Positions 16,468 through 25,160 are shown, counted from the stretch's first letter. The stretch is DNA of 42,135 nucleotides from Planctomycetota bacterium (GCA_016873215.1 VGXU01000019.1:1-42135), one strand, 5' to 3'. Numbers and translations: made by a program. The notes: generated by a model not told the origin, from the sequence alone.

Positions 16468-16593
16468 TGGATTGATTGCTCTTTTTCTTCTTTTACTCTC
16501 GCTGAGACGCGACAAGATTATAGTAGGTAATTAATACGATTTCTCTCAGGAACGTCTCAGCAGGCCGGTACCTAAAAGTACCGGCCTTTTTTT
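16468..16593 (+). ncRNA. Candidate structured small RNA with own promoter and terminator
   Basis: The predicted transcript is about 126 bases. The first 30 bases are unpaired and pyrimidine-rich (CTCTTTTTCTTCTTTTACTC), complementary in character to purine-rich ribosome sites. Then GCTGAGACG (16501-16509) pairs perfectly with CGTCTCAGC (16553-16561), closing a 43-base internal domain, immediately followed by a strong terminator. The left arm could instead pair with TCTCAG at 16544-16549 or with TCTC at 16497-16500, so alternative folds exist. It does not look like 4.5S, 6S, tmRNA, RNase P or a riboswitch class that I know. No open frame follows that it could control in cis, so a trans-acting role is the simplest guess. 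Confidence 0.55.
16563..16593 (+). terminator. Strong intrinsic terminator of the candidate small RNA
   Basis: GGCCGGTAC and GTACCGGCC form a perfect 9-bp stem with loop CTAAAA, followed by seven T residues. Confidence 0.9.
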
Positions 16594-16738
16594 ATTGCCT
16601 TGACATCCCCCCGCCATTTTTCTTAATTCTTGAATACTCTCAGTTTTGACTATTTCGCCGGATTGACGCCCTCCGACGTCTTAACAATCCCTTTAATCGT
16701 CCCATCTGAATTTAGGCGGAAATTTGTCGCTAAAATTC

Positions 16739-16767
16739 TTGACAAACCGTCGATTTTCAGGGAAAAT
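16739..16767 (+). promoter_or_regulatory. Candidate promoter for tRNA-Asn
   Basis: TTGACA at 16739-16744 and GAAAAT at 16762-16767 with a 17-base spacer, giving a start about 60 bases upstream of the tRNA. A TATAAT at 16829-16834 overlaps the tRNA 5' end and would start inside it, so it was not chosen. Confidence 0.4.
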
Positions 16768-16833
16768 AGTGGTTTGGATGTCTTGCGGACACCGGCCTGT
16801 AATACCCCGGACAAGGCAGGACATTGGGTATAA

Positions 16834-16906
16834 TCCCCGATAGCTCAATTGGTAGAGCGGGCGGCTGTTAACCGCCAGGTCGTAGGTTCGAGCCCTACTC
16901 GGGGAG
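16834..16906 (+). tRNA. tRNA-Asn (anticodon GTT)
   Basis: A complete 73-base cloverleaf. The acceptor stem is TCCCCGA with TCGGGGA plus discriminator G; the D arm is GCTC-AATTGGTA-GAGC; the anticodon arm has loop CTGTTAA with anticodon GTT at 16867-16869; the T arm is GTAGG-TTCGAGC-CCTAC. The CCA end is not encoded. A strong terminator follows, so it is a single-tRNA unit. It lies between the candidate small RNA and the kinase gene. Confidence 0.97.
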
Positions 16907-16922
16907 TTGAAATCTAAAATCG

Positions 16923-16951
16923 AAAAACCGCTCTGGGCAGCGGTTTTTTTT
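16923..16951 (+). terminator. Intrinsic terminator after tRNA-Asn
   Basis: AAAAACCGCT and AGCGGTTTTT form a 10-bp stem with a 6-base loop and run into a T-tract. Confidence 0.9.
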
Positions 16952-17166
16952 GTTTAAGTAAATTTCCGCTATTCTGGGGTACGGTTATTTCAATCCCGCA
17001 TAAGGGGAAAGCAGTAATATTAAAACCCAATAATTAAAACAATTATCAATGCTGGACAATAAGAGCAAAAGCAAGTACATTATATTAAATTAAGAGTAGG
17101 AATGGGCATGCCCGAAGACAGGTTATCAGGGCGCAGAAATGTCAGAAAAAACAGGGTATAGGGAAC

Positions 17167-18048
17167 ATGGCTCAATCATCAATTGACATAGATGGTTTTA
17201 CGATTATCCGGCGTATCGGTACCGGAGCACGCAGCGTGATTTATATGGCTGTGGACGAGAGTACCAAAGAGACCGTTGCGCTTAAACGCGCCGTTTTTGA
17301 AAGTCCGGAAGACCTGCGGATTTTCGAGCAGATGCAAACGGAATATCACGTGGCAAAACAGTTGGAACACCCCTACCTGCGCCGCTGCTACAAGCTGATT
17401 AGAAAACGCAGCTTTTTACGCACCCAGGAGCTGCTGCTGACAATGGAACTGTTCGACGGACAATCCCTCGAAGAACAGGCAAGACTCAGCCTCGGCGACG
17501 TGCTTCTGGTGTTCCGAATGGTCGCCACGGCACTGAACGCATTACACCAAAAGGGCTTCGTCCACTGTGACATCAAGCCTAATAACATCCTGTTCAACAA
17601 AGCGGGAACCATTAAAATTATCGACTTCGGCCAAAGCTGCAAAATCGGCCATATCAAGAAACGCATCCAGGGCACGCCGGAATATATCGCTCCCGAACAG
17701 GTTCGCAGGGAACATCTGAGTCATCGGACGGATGTTTTCAATCTTGGCGCAACCATGTATTGGGCTTTGACCGGCCGGCATATACCCACGCTGATTCAGC
17801 GAACCAACGAATTCGGCCTCAGTGTGGCCGAACCGCCCGAATTTAAGGCGCCACGCGAAATTTATAAAAAAATTCCCGCCGAACTTTCGGAAATGATTGT
17901 ACAGTGTGTCAAGGACAAACCCGCCGACAGACCTTCCAATATGGCGGAGATCATCGCTCATCTGGATATAATGATTCGCAATATCTTTCAATCAAGGCTG
18001 ACCGCAAATGCCCCAGCAGGCAATCCAACTGTTCCGCAAAGCGGCTGA
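17167..18048 (+). CDS. Soluble Hanks-type Ser/Thr protein kinase
   Basis: The 293-residue protein is almost entirely kinase domain. The glycine loop is RIGTGARSVIYMAVD near residue 17, the ATP lysine is K40 in VALKRAV, the catalytic loop is HCDIKPNNILFN with D135, and the metal motif is DFGQS with D153. The activation segment ends GTPEYIAPEQV. HCD instead of HRD makes it a non-RD kinase, which often does not need activation-loop phosphorylation. There is no membrane helix or sensor domain, unlike PknB types. GGG lies just before the ATG. The 3' end overlaps the phosphatase gene by 41 bases in another frame, strongly suggesting a coupled pair. The substrate is unknown. Confidence 0.93.
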   Translation: MAQSSIDIDGFTIIRRIGTGARSVIYMAVDESTKETVALKRAVFESPEDLRIFEQMQTEYHVAKQLEHPYLRRCYKLIRKRSFLRTQELLLTMELFDGQSLEEQARLSLGDVLLVFRMVATALNALHQKGFVHCDIKPNNILFNKAGTIKIIDFGQSCKIGHIKKRIQGTPEYIAPEQVRREHLSHRTDVFNLGATMYWALTGRHIPTLIQRTNEFGLSVAEPPEFKAPREIYKKIPAELSEMIVQCVKDKPADRPSNMAEIIAHLDIMIRNIFQSRLTANAPAGNPTVPQSG

Positions 18049-18856
18049 GTTAAACAAGGCCTGCCCGCTTCGCAAAGGCAATGTGGTCCATTTGCCGGAT
18101 CGCGGAAAGGTGATTGTCACCGGCGACCTGCACGGCCATCGCAGAAATTTCGAGCGAATTGTTCAATACGCAAATCTGGAAAATCACCCGGATACCCATG
18201 TCATCCTGCAGGAAATTATTCACGGCGGGCCGGAAGACGATTACGGCGGATGCCTCTCTTATCAGTTATTATTCGGCGCACTGGAATATAAGCTGCGTTT
18301 TCCCTCTCAGGTCCATTTTATTCTCGGCAACCACGACACCGCGGCTATCTGCAACTCCAGCGTAGTCAAAGCCGGCAAAGAAATGAACCTCGCGATGAAG
18401 ACGGCCATGCGCCGCCAGTACAAGGCCAAGTTTCATGACGTGGAAACCGCGATGATGGACTATATGATGAGCCAATCGCTGGCGGTTCGATGCGCCAATC
18501 GTATCTGGATTTCCCATTCTCTGCCCACCGACAACTTTGCCGAGAATTTCGACCTGGCCATTTTTGACCGGCCATATACGCTGGAGGATATTCAGCGGCC
18601 TAATCCGGTGTATCAGTTGACCTGGGGACGGAGACATTCGGCACAGATACTCGAACTTATGGCGAAGCGATTAGACGTGGATATCTTTGTGCTCGGCCAT
18701 CAGCCGCAGGAAATTGGCTGGATCCCGGTCGGTGATAATACGCTAATTCTGGCCTCCGAACATAACCACGGCTGCCTCCTGACCTTTGATCTCACCCGCT
18801 CCTACACCCTCGTGGAATTAATCGAAAACATCATCGCCATCGCCTCCGTCGGGTAA
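18008..18856 (+). CDS. PPP-like metallophosphoesterase (protein phosphatase)
   Basis: This 282-residue protein shows the metallophosphoesterase metal motifs GDLHGH (D40, H42) and GNHD (N108, H109, D110), then ISHSLP and LGHQPQEIGWIP for the later histidines. The middle motif, GDYVDRG in classic PPP enzymes, is replaced by EIIHGGPEDDYGG, so the metal set differs from the textbook form and the second aspartate may be supplied by the EDD run. It starts inside the kinase gene, with 41 bases shared, and probably removes phosphate from the same targets. A coding-like stretch follows the stop in another frame (18852-18956). Family assignment is good; protein versus small-molecule substrate is inferred from the neighbour. 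Confidence 0.88.
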   Translation: MPQQAIQLFRKAAELNKACPLRKGNVVHLPDRGKVIVTGDLHGHRRNFERIVQYANLENHPDTHVILQEIIHGGPEDDYGGCLSYQLLFGALEYKLRFPSQVHFILGNHDTAAICNSSVVKAGKEMNLAMKTAMRRQYKAKFHDVETAMMDYMMSQSLAVRCANRIWISHSLPTDNFAENFDLAIFDRPYTLEDIQRPNPVYQLTWGRRHSAQILELMAKRLDVDIFVLGHQPQEIGWIPVGDNTLILASEHNHGCLLTFDLTRSYTLVELIENIIAIASVG

Positions 18857-18956
18857 TATTCATCAATCCAAAATCAGCAGCCTCAGCCGGGCGGAAAAGA
18901 AAACCATCCAGGAAGCCGCCCGCCGGGAACAGCAGCAAACGGCCCAGCCCCGCTAA
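18852..18956 (+). other. Coding-like tail in another frame after the phosphatase
   Basis: Reading one base out of phase from the phosphatase end gives 34 codons that include SLSRAEKKTIQEAARREQQQ and stop at 18954-18956. It has the helical, charged look of a protein tail and no start codon of its own. It could be a lost C-terminal extension after a frameshift. Confidence 0.3.
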
Positions 18957-18979
18957 GTGGCGGGCATTGGCCGCGAGAA

Positions 18980-19010
18980 TTGACAATTATCGTATTGACA
19001 GACGATTAAT
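18980..19010 (+). promoter_or_regulatory. Possible promoter region of the FAD oxidoreductase gene
   Basis: Two TTGACA hexamers, at 18980-18985 and 18995-19000, lie in tandem 15 bases apart; ATTAAT at 19005-19010 is the best -10 for the first (19-base spacer). The two copies could also be an operator half-site pair. Confidence 0.3.
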
Positions 19011-19051
19011 GAATAGGAAAATGTCAGTTTAAGCAATATGGAGGTTACAAC

Positions 19052-20707
19052 GTGAAGTCAGTCTTATTTTTGATGCTTATGATGATTGTCCTGTTGAGCG
19101 GCTGTCAGAATAATTCTATGACCATCGACACTGATGCAGACTATGACATTGTTGTTTACGGCGGCACATCAGCCGGCGTTATCGCCGCGGCGCAGGCTGC
19201 GCGTATGGGCAAAACCGTAGTTCTGGTCTGCCCGGAAAAACATTTAGGCGGCATGAGCAGCGGCGGGCTTGGATTTTCGGATACCGGAAAAACGGCCTCC
19301 ATTGGCGGGCTCTCAAGGGAATTTTACCACCGCATTTACCAGTTCTATCAGAACGATCAGGCATGGCGATGGCAGAAACGCGACCAATTCGGTAATCGGG
19401 GTCAGGGCACAGCGGCTATCGATGTGGATAATCGAACGATGTGGGCATTTGAGCCGCACGCCGCCGAAGCGGTCTTTGAGTCGCTGGTGAATGAATATCA
19501 GATTCCGGTCTTTCGTGATCAATGGCTGGACCGCGACCACGGGGTCAAAAAGAACCGTGGAAGAATCGTCTCAATTCGTATGCTTTCGGGCCAAACCTTT
19601 ACCGGAATGATGTTTATTGACGCGACCTATGAAGGCGACCTGATGGCATCTGCGGGTGTGGACTATCATGTCGGCCGGGAGGCAAACAGTGTCTATGGTG
19701 AGACATGGAACGGTGTACAGACCGGCGTTCTGCATCACGCACATTATTTCAAAAAAAATGTCGATCCATACATCATACCGGGCGAATCTGCCAGCGGGTT
19801 GCTGCCCCGCATCAGCAAGGAACCGCCGGGTGTAAAGGGACAGGGTGATAACCGCATTCAGGCGTACTGTTTCCGGATGTGCCTGACGGACCATCGCGAA
19901 AACAGGATTCCGTTTCCCAAACCGACCGGCTATGATCCCAGCCAATATGAACTGCTTGTGCGTCTGTTTGACACCGGCTGGAACGAGGTATTTGCTAAAT
20001 TTGATCAGATACCGAACTGTAAAACAGATACCAATAACCACGGTCCGTTCAGCACGGACAATATCGGCATGAATTACGATTATCCGGAAGCGTCTTATGA
20101 ACGCCGCCGTGAGATAATTGCCGAACATGAGGCCTACCAAAAGGGATTGATGTATTTTATAGCCAATGATCCGCGCGTTCCGGATCCGATTCGCAGCAAG
20201 ATGAGTCAATGGGGTCTGGCCGGGGATGAGTTTATGGATAACGGCAACTGGCCGTATCAGCTTTATATTCGCGAGGCCCGGCGGATGGTCGGTGAGTATA
20301 TGATGACCGAGCGAGACTGCCTGGGCAAAAAACAAACTCCGAATCCTGTAGGGATGGGATCGTACACGATGGACTCTCATCATGTTCAGCGATATGTCAA
20401 AGAAGACGGTTACGTTCAGAACGAAGGGGATATCGGGATCAATCCCTCAAGGCCATATCATATTGCGTACGGGGCGCTGACACCAAAGAAAGGCCAGGCC
20501 GACAACCTGCTGGTGCCGGTATGCATCTCGTCGTCACATATCGCATACGGATCGATCCGAATGGAACCTGTATTTATGATACTTGGTCAAAGCGCCGCTG
20601 CCGCGGCATGCCTTGCAATAGAGGATGAAGTTCCGGTTCAGAACGTTGACTACAGCAAACTAAAAAAACAGCTCACCCATGACGGACAGATCCTGACTAT
20701 AAATTAA
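19052..20707 (+). CDS. FAD-dependent oxidoreductase lipoprotein (FAD_oxidored family)
   Basis: The 551-residue protein begins with a lipoprotein signal whose lipobox LLSGC places the lipid cysteine at C18, so it is anchored in the envelope. A Rossmann FAD site follows: YDIVVYGGTSAGVIAAAQAA with VVLVCPEKHLGGMSSGGLG, typical of the FAD_oxidored (PF12831) group. Later conserved pieces are FIDATYEGDLMASAGVDYHVG and the C-terminal AYGSIRMEPVFMILGQSAA AAA stretch that closes the FAD site. Planctomycetes encode many of these, often near polysaccharide or glycoside genes, but the substrate is unknown. The start is GTG at 19052, preceded by GGAGG. It stands alone after the phosphatase; its 3' end meets recA's side convergently. 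Confidence 0.88.
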   Translation: MKSVLFLMLMMIVLLSGCQNNSMTIDTDADYDIVVYGGTSAGVIAAAQAARMGKTVVLVCPEKHLGGMSSGGLGFSDTGKTASIGGLSREFYHRIYQFYQNDQAWRWQKRDQFGNRGQGTAAIDVDNRTMWAFEPHAAEAVFESLVNEYQIPVFRDQWLDRDHGVKKNRGRIVSIRMLSGQTFTGMMFIDATYEGDLMASAGVDYHVGREANSVYGETWNGVQTGVLHHAHYFKKNVDPYIIPGESASGLLPRISKEPPGVKGQGDNRIQAYCFRMCLTDHRENRIPFPKPTGYDPSQYELLVRLFDTGWNEVFAKFDQIPNCKTDTNNHGPFSTDNIGMNYDYPEASYERRREIIAEHEAYQKGLMYFIANDPRVPDPIRSKMSQWGLAGDEFMDNGNWPYQLYIREARRMVGEYMMTERDCLGKKQTPNPVGMGSYTMDSHHVQRYVKEDGYVQNEGDIGINPSRPYHIAYGALTPKKGQADNLLVPVCISSSHIAYGSIRMEPVFMILGQSAAAAACLAIEDEVPVQNVDYSKLKKQLTHDGQILTIN

Positions 20708-20768
20708 GCGTAGAGGTCGCCGGATAACTCGCTTCCTCAGATACAACAACAGGACTTTCTTCCTGCAT
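20697..20768 (-). CDS. Candidate 23-residue small ORF downstream of recA
   Basis: An ATG at 20768 with AGGA 9 bases upstream opens 23 codons, MQEESPVVVSEEASYPATST and then LNL, ending at 20697. It starts 17 bases after the recA stop and overlaps the end of the FAD gene on the other strand by 11 bases. It may be a true small protein, a remnant of a longer gene, or chance. Confidence 0.25.
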   Translation of the reverse strand: MQEESPVVVSEEASYPATSTLNL

Positions 20769-20785
20769 AGAGACATCCTTTCTCT

Positions 20786-21877
20786 TTAACTAAGCCCTTT
20801 AGCTGCCAATATTTTGGTTTTGATTTCGTCAATCAGTTCTTTATGCTCAATCAGATATTGTCTGGCGTTGTCGCGACCCTGGCCCAGTTTCATTTCGCCG
20901 TAGGTGAACCACGCACCGCTTTTATTGATCACATTCAATTCCGCCGCCAAATCAACCAGGTCGCCTTCCATACTGATGCCGCTGTTAAACAAAATATCGA
21001 ACTCGGCTGTCTTAAACGGTGCGGCCACCTTGTTTTTCACCACCCGTGCCCGCACGCGGTTGCCGATGGCTTCGCCCTTGGAATCCTGAATGGTCGAAAC
21101 ACGGCGTACATCAACACGCACTGAACAATAAAACTTCAAAGCATTGCCGCCGGTTGTTGTTTCAGGATTGCCGAACATCACGCCGATTTTCATTCGAATC
21201 TGATTAATGAAAATAACGCAGGTTTTGCTCTTGCTGATAACGCCGGTGAGTTTCCGCAGCGCCTGGCTCATCAGGCGGGCCTGGAGTCCCACGTGGCTCT
21301 GCCCCATTTCACCCTGCAATTCCGCCGCAGGGACCAGTGCTGCCACGGAGTCGATAACGATAATATCCACCGCATTGGACTTCACCAGCATCTCCGTGAT
21401 ATCGAGCGCCTGTTCGCCTGTATCCGGCTGACTGATGAGCATATCATTAATGTTGACACCCAGCCGCCGTGCCCACGTTGTATCAAGAGCGTGCTCAGCG
21501 TCTATGAACGCGGCAACGCCTCCGGCCTTTTGCACATTGGCGATAACATGCAGAGCCAGCGTGGTTTTACCCGATGATTCCGGCCCGTAAAATTCGATGA
21601 CTCTGCCTCGCGGAATTCCCGCCCCGCCCAGCGCAATATCCAGAGACAAGGCTCCCGTACTGATGCCGTTAATTTTCCGAATCGTGGATTCGTCCATTTT
21701 CATAATGGAACCGACACCATATTGTTTTTCGATTTGCGCAATCGCCCGCTCCAGCGCCTCACCCTTGGCCCCCGGCCGCTCTAACTTCGATTTGTCCGTT
21801 TCAGCCCTGACAGCTTCTTTGACCCTGGGTTGCTCTTTGACTGCCGCCGTGATTTGCTTCTTCACAAATTTTGCCAT
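20786..21877 (-). CDS. recA: RecA recombinase
   Basis: RecA forms ATP-dependent filaments on single-stranded DNA and drives strand exchange and repair. The 363-residue protein has Walker [10 protein letters not shown], the MAW-region sequence DAEHALD, Walker [11 protein letters not shown], loop L1 around [17 protein letters not shown], loop L2 around [16 protein letters not shown], and a C-terminal domain. The N-terminus carries about 30 extra basic residues before [18 protein letters not shown] use the ATG at 21877 with GGGAG upstream; an in-frame GTG at 21886 is too close to that site. It is the last gene of the run gltX-pfkB-thpR-recA, and I see no LexA-type operator in the 40 bases before it, so it may be expressed mainly from upstream. 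Confidence 0.98.
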   Translation of the reverse strand: MAKFVKKQITAAVKEQPRVKEAVRAETDKSKLERPGAKGEALERAIAQIEKQYGVGSIMKMDESTIRKINGISTGALSLDIALGGAGIPRGRVIEFYGPESSGKTTLALHVIANVQKAGGVAAFIDAEHALDTTWARRLGVNINDMLISQPDTGEQALDITEMLVKSNAVDIIVIDSVAALVPAAELQGEMGQSHVGLQARLMSQALRKLTGVISKSKTCVIFINQIRMKIGVMFGNPETTTGGNALKFYCSVRVDVRRVSTIQDSKGEAIGNRVRARVVKNKVAAPFKTAEFDILFNSGISMEGDLVDLAAELNVINKSGAWFTYGEMKLGQGRDNARQYLIEHKELIDEIKTKILAAKGLS

Positions 21878-21917
21878 AATGTTCACTCCCTTATTTTTAC
21901 GACTATTTTCAATTCCA

Positions 21918-22478
21918 TCATTTCAATTTCACCCGCCGGACAACGGCATATTTCGGACCGCCTCCGGACAATTGACTTTCAAACACACAGACTGAATCGG
22001 CAAAACTGACGCCGAATAGCTCATCCCGCAAGGGTTCAATTTTTCGTTTCAGGACATCCCCCGCCGAAGGCGCCTTTATCCGGCATAATGTGAGGTGCCC
22101 CGAAAATTCACGGTTTTCCACAGGAAAACCGGCCTCCTCAAAAGTCCTCCGCAAATTCGTCTGCAGAACTTTCAACGCCGGATTTCCTGTGATGCCGGCC
22201 CAGACAACACGAGCAGGATTCCCAAATGTTCCAAGCCCTTTGACTTCCATGTCGAAAGCCGAATGCGCCGCCGCCGTATCCTCCACAATTCGGCACACCT
22301 CCATAACATGGTCGTCCGTCGTCTCCCCCAGAAAAATCAGCGTCAGGTGGGTATTCTCCGGCTCAACCCACTTCACCGCACCTTTGGGCAAGGATGATTC
22401 TTTTCGCAGCCGCTGTCGTATCCTTTCAATCTGTTCCCTGACCGCGGCATCAATCTCAACAGCAATAAACAACCGCAT
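21918..22478 (-). CDS. thpR: RNA 2',3'-cyclic phosphodiesterase (2H family)
   Basis: This 186-residue member of the 2H phosphoesterase family (formerly LigT) has both catalytic His-x-Thr motifs: HLTLIFLG near residue 45 and GHLTLCRI near residue 130. The N-terminus MRLFIAVEI is typical. The enzyme opens 2',3'-cyclic phosphates on RNA ends in vitro; its natural job in bacteria is unclear. I start at the ATG at 22478, since MRLF is the conserved beginning; an in-frame ATG lies 4 codons earlier. It follows pfkB by 32 bases and precedes recA by 40, and its odd company with recA is a known tendency in several bacterial groups. Confidence 0.92.
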   Translation of the reverse strand: MRLFIAVEIDAAVREQIERIRQRLRKESSLPKGAVKWVEPENTHLTLIFLGETTDDHVMEVCRIVEDTAAAHSAFDMEVKGLGTFGNPARVVWAGITGNPALKVLQTNLRRTFEEAGFPVENREFSGHLTLCRIKAPSAGDVLKRKIEPLRDELFGVSFADSVCVFESQLSGGGPKYAVVRRVKLK

Positions 22479-22510
22479 CGCATTCACCATTCAAAACTGT
22501 TTATACAGCA

Positions 22511-23416
22511 TCAGAATTGCGTCACTTTTCGTAATTGGTCAAACCGTTCGTCAATCGCCTGGCGTGTGGCATTTTTGATTCCATAAATGGAAAAATCGCC
22601 GATGGTGAACGACGCCACGACAGTGCCGTAAACCATCGCGTTTCGCAGACTGACCACATCAACCCGCCCCGCCGAAGCCAGGTATCCCATCACCCCGCCG
22701 GCAAACGAATCCCCCGCTCCCGTCGGGTCAATCACGATCGCCGTCGGATACGCCGGCAGCAGAAAACTATCGCCGTTGGCGTTGTACATTATCGAACCGT
22801 GTTCGCCCTTTTTGACAATGACCACCTGCGGCCCCATATCGAGAATGTTTTTGGCCGCGGTTACCAGATTACACTGCCCGGTCAGCAGCTTGGCCTCGCC
22901 TTCGTTAATAACCAGCATGTCGATCCGCCGAAGCAGTTCCCGCAGGTCATCGTTGGCCGCAATAATCCAGTGATTCATCGTATCGGCAGCCACAAACGAT
23001 GGATTATTGAGTTGATCCAGCAATTGTATCTGCAGCGACGGCGCCGTATTGGCCAAAAAGACATATCCGCAATCACGATAACCAGCCGGCATCTGCGGCG
23101 GATTTTCCGTCAGGACATTTAATTCCACCGCATCGGTATGCGCGGAATTCATATCGCCCTCATACGACCCGCTCCAGCGAAAGGTCTTGCTGCCTTTGCG
23201 GATTTCCAAACCCTCCAAGTCCACCTTGCGGTCGCCGAATAGTTCTTTCAGGTTAAAATTGAAATCTTCGCCCGCGACGCCGAGAAATTTGACTTCCGTG
23301 AACAGTCCCGCCCCCATCGTAAAATGCACCGCCGAACCGCCGACACAATCCTTGTTATAGCCGAATGGCGTCCGCACCGTATCAATCCCTATCGAACCTG
23401 TGACCAAAAGCGACAT
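22511..23416 (-). CDS. PfkB-family carbohydrate/nucleoside kinase
   Basis: The 301-residue protein is a ribokinase-fold kinase with the C-terminal signature DPTGAGDSFAGGV, whose Asp is the catalytic base, and the N-terminal GSIGIDTVRTPFG followed by the GG motif CVGGSAVHFTMGAG. The middle INEGEAKLLTG stretch fits the second PfkB signature region. The overall shape resembles adenosine-kinase and sugar-kinase relatives, but the substrate cannot be read from sequence alone. It starts 13 bases after the gltX stop and continues to thpR, so it belongs to the gltX-pfkB-thpR-recA unit. There is no sign of damage. Confidence 0.88.
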   Translation of the reverse strand: MSLLVTGSIGIDTVRTPFGYNKDCVGGSAVHFTMGAGLFTEVKFLGVAGEDFNFNLKELFGDRKVDLEGLEIRKGSKTFRWSGSYEGDMNSAHTDAVELNVLTENPPQMPAGYRDCGYVFLANTAPSLQIQLLDQLNNPSFVAADTMNHWIIAANDDLRELLRRIDMLVINEGEAKLLTGQCNLVTAAKNILDMGPQVVIVKKGEHGSIMYNANGDSFLLPAYPTAIVIDPTGAGDSFAGGVMGYLASAGRVDVVSLRNAMVYGTVVASFTIGDFSIYGIKNATRQAIDERFDQLRKVTQF

Positions 23417-23429
23417 GTCTTAAATCTCC

Positions 23430-25055
23430 TTATTTAATGCTGAATTTTTGAATGGTTTGCGCAATCCGTTTTAATGCTCTGTCTAATCCCAGCATATCCA
23501 CGGTGTCAAAAATCGGCGGACTGACGGTCGTCCCCGTCAATGCCACACGCAGCGGCTGGGCGATTTTACCCAGACCGAGTTGCTTTTGTTCCGCAAGAGT
23601 ACGAAGAAACTCCTCAATCGACTCCGGCGTCAGCGGCGAAAGAGTCTTCAAGCCCTGTGAAACGACGGCCAGCATCGCCAGCCCGTCGTTTTTGAGCAAG
23701 ACCTTTTTAACCGCCTCGTCGTCATACACAATCGCATCGTCGGCGACAAACGCAAAACGCGATTTCTGTTCGATCTGCTCCAGCGACCGGGCGCCGGCGT
23801 TGATATGCAGCAACCGCGACAGCGTTGCGTCATCCGTCGTCGCCACCGGCGAATGAACTTCCCGCAGGTACGCCTTAAAATGCTCCAGTAATCGCTGCGG
23901 CTTGCACAATTTTAAATGCTCCATATTAAATGCCAGCAGCTTCCTGCGGTCAAACAGACTGTTGCTCTTGTTGACCCGCGACAAATCAAACGACTGAATT
24001 AATTCTTCGGTCGTCATAATTTCTCTGCTGTCGCCGGGGTTCCACCCCAGCAAAGCAAGGAAATTGACCAGCGTTTCGGGCAGATACCCGCTCCTGAGAA
24101 AATCCACAATGTTGATTTCGGGCAGATGCACGCCCAGAAATCCGGCCATCGCGTCAAGAATCGGCACATCCGGCACTGTGTCGCCGGCAAGAAAACTGTT
24201 GACTTCATCCAGAAGAATACCGCCGGATTTTGCTATCGCCGACAAATCCGCATCGGCTTTGGCTTTAATCGCAGCCTTCAGAACCTTGGCTTGTTCGCGT
24301 TTGCTGAGTTTGCCGCCGCCTTCGCTGACAATCACCGGCAGATGCGCATACACCGGCGTGCGAAAACCCAGCGCCTGCTGCAAAAGCTGGTGATTGGGCG
24401 TATTCATCAGGTGTTCCTGGCCGCGAATGACATGGGTAACGCCCATCAACTCATCGTCCACCACGACCGCGAAATGATACGTCGGAAAGCCGTCGCTTTT
24501 GATAATGATAAAATCGCCCAGTTCCGTCGGCTCAAACTGCACCTGCCCACGAATCTCATCATTGACTACGACAGGCTTGCTCTGGTCAACCGCAAAACGA
24601 ACCGTCACAGGCCTGCCTTCATCACGGGCCTTCTGAACCTCTGCTTTGTCCGGAAACTTTGTCGGGCGGGGATAGATATTTTTACTTTTTGCAGCCTCAG
24701 CCTCTTTGCGTATCCGCTCCAATTCTTCGGAGGTATCGAAACAATAATATGCCTTGCCCTCAGCGAGCAGCTTTTCAGCGTATTTTGTATAGAGGTCTAA
24801 TCGTTCCGATTGCAGATAAGGTCCATTCGGCCCGCCCTTGTCCGGCCCTTCGTCCCAGTCGATGCCCAGCCATCGGAGGTCTTCCAGCACCTGCTGTGTA
24901 GCGGTCGGCGTGTTGCGCTTGATGTCCGTATCCTCGATGCGCAGCAGGAATTTGCCGCCCATTCGCCGGGCCAGAAGCCAGTTAAACAATGCTGTCCTCG
25001 CTCCGCCGACATGAAGATAGCCTGTCGGCGATGGTGCAAATCGTGTTACAATCAT
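23430..25055 (-). CDS. gltX: Glutamyl-tRNA synthetase
   Basis: GltX charges tRNA-Glu. The 541-residue protein has the class I signature RFAPSPTGYLHVGGARTALFNW (HVGG as the HIGH motif) and KLSKR as the KMSKS motif. After KLSKR, where most bacterial enzymes have HGA and a loop of about nine residues, this protein has about 64 residues (EQAKVLKAAIKAKADADL onward) before the usual GYLPETLVNFLALLGW helix. That insertion of roughly 55 residues is probably a lineage trait. A glutaminyl-tRNA synthetase is encoded at 28624, so direct glutamine charging exists and GltX is probably discriminating. It is first in an operon with pfkB, thpR and recA; a candidate promoter lies at 25317-25344. Confidence 0.96.
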   Translation of the reverse strand: MIVTRFAPSPTGYLHVGGARTALFNWLLARRMGGKFLLRIEDTDIKRNTPTATQQVLEDLRWLGIDWDEGPDKGGPNGPYLQSERLDLYTKYAEKLLAEGKAYYCFDTSEELERIRKEAEAAKSKNIYPRPTKFPDKAEVQKARDEGRPVTVRFAVDQSKPVVVNDEIRGQVQFEPTELGDFIIIKSDGFPTYHFAVVVDDELMGVTHVIRGQEHLMNTPNHQLLQQALGFRTPVYAHLPVIVSEGGGKLSKREQAKVLKAAIKAKADADLSAIAKSGGILLDEVNSFLAGDTVPDVPILDAMAGFLGVHLPEINIVDFLRSGYLPETLVNFLALLGWNPGDSREIMTTEELIQSFDLSRVNKSNSLFDRRKLLAFNMEHLKLCKPQRLLEHFKAYLREVHSPVATTDDATLSRLLHINAGARSLEQIEQKSRFAFVADDAIVYDDEAVKKVLLKNDGLAMLAVVSQGLKTLSPLTPESIEEFLRTLAEQKQLGLGKIAQPLRVALTGTTVSPPIFDTVDMLGLDRALKRIAQTIQKFSIK

Positions 25056-25160
25056 TTACCTTCTTCCTTAAAAGACAGGGAAGTCTAAGCGGGCCTGTCC
25101 CGAAAGTCAAGGACGAGCCAAGGCCGTCTCATAACCGCAAATTTCCCTATCCGACCCGTC

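Noticed and set aside
16630-16833. A 67-residue open frame before tRNA-Asn
   Set aside because: No ribosome site, no protein-like pattern, and it contains a likely tRNA promoter.
17101-17160. A 19-codon leader-peptide-like frame before the kinase gene
   Set aside because: Too short, with no attenuator structure.
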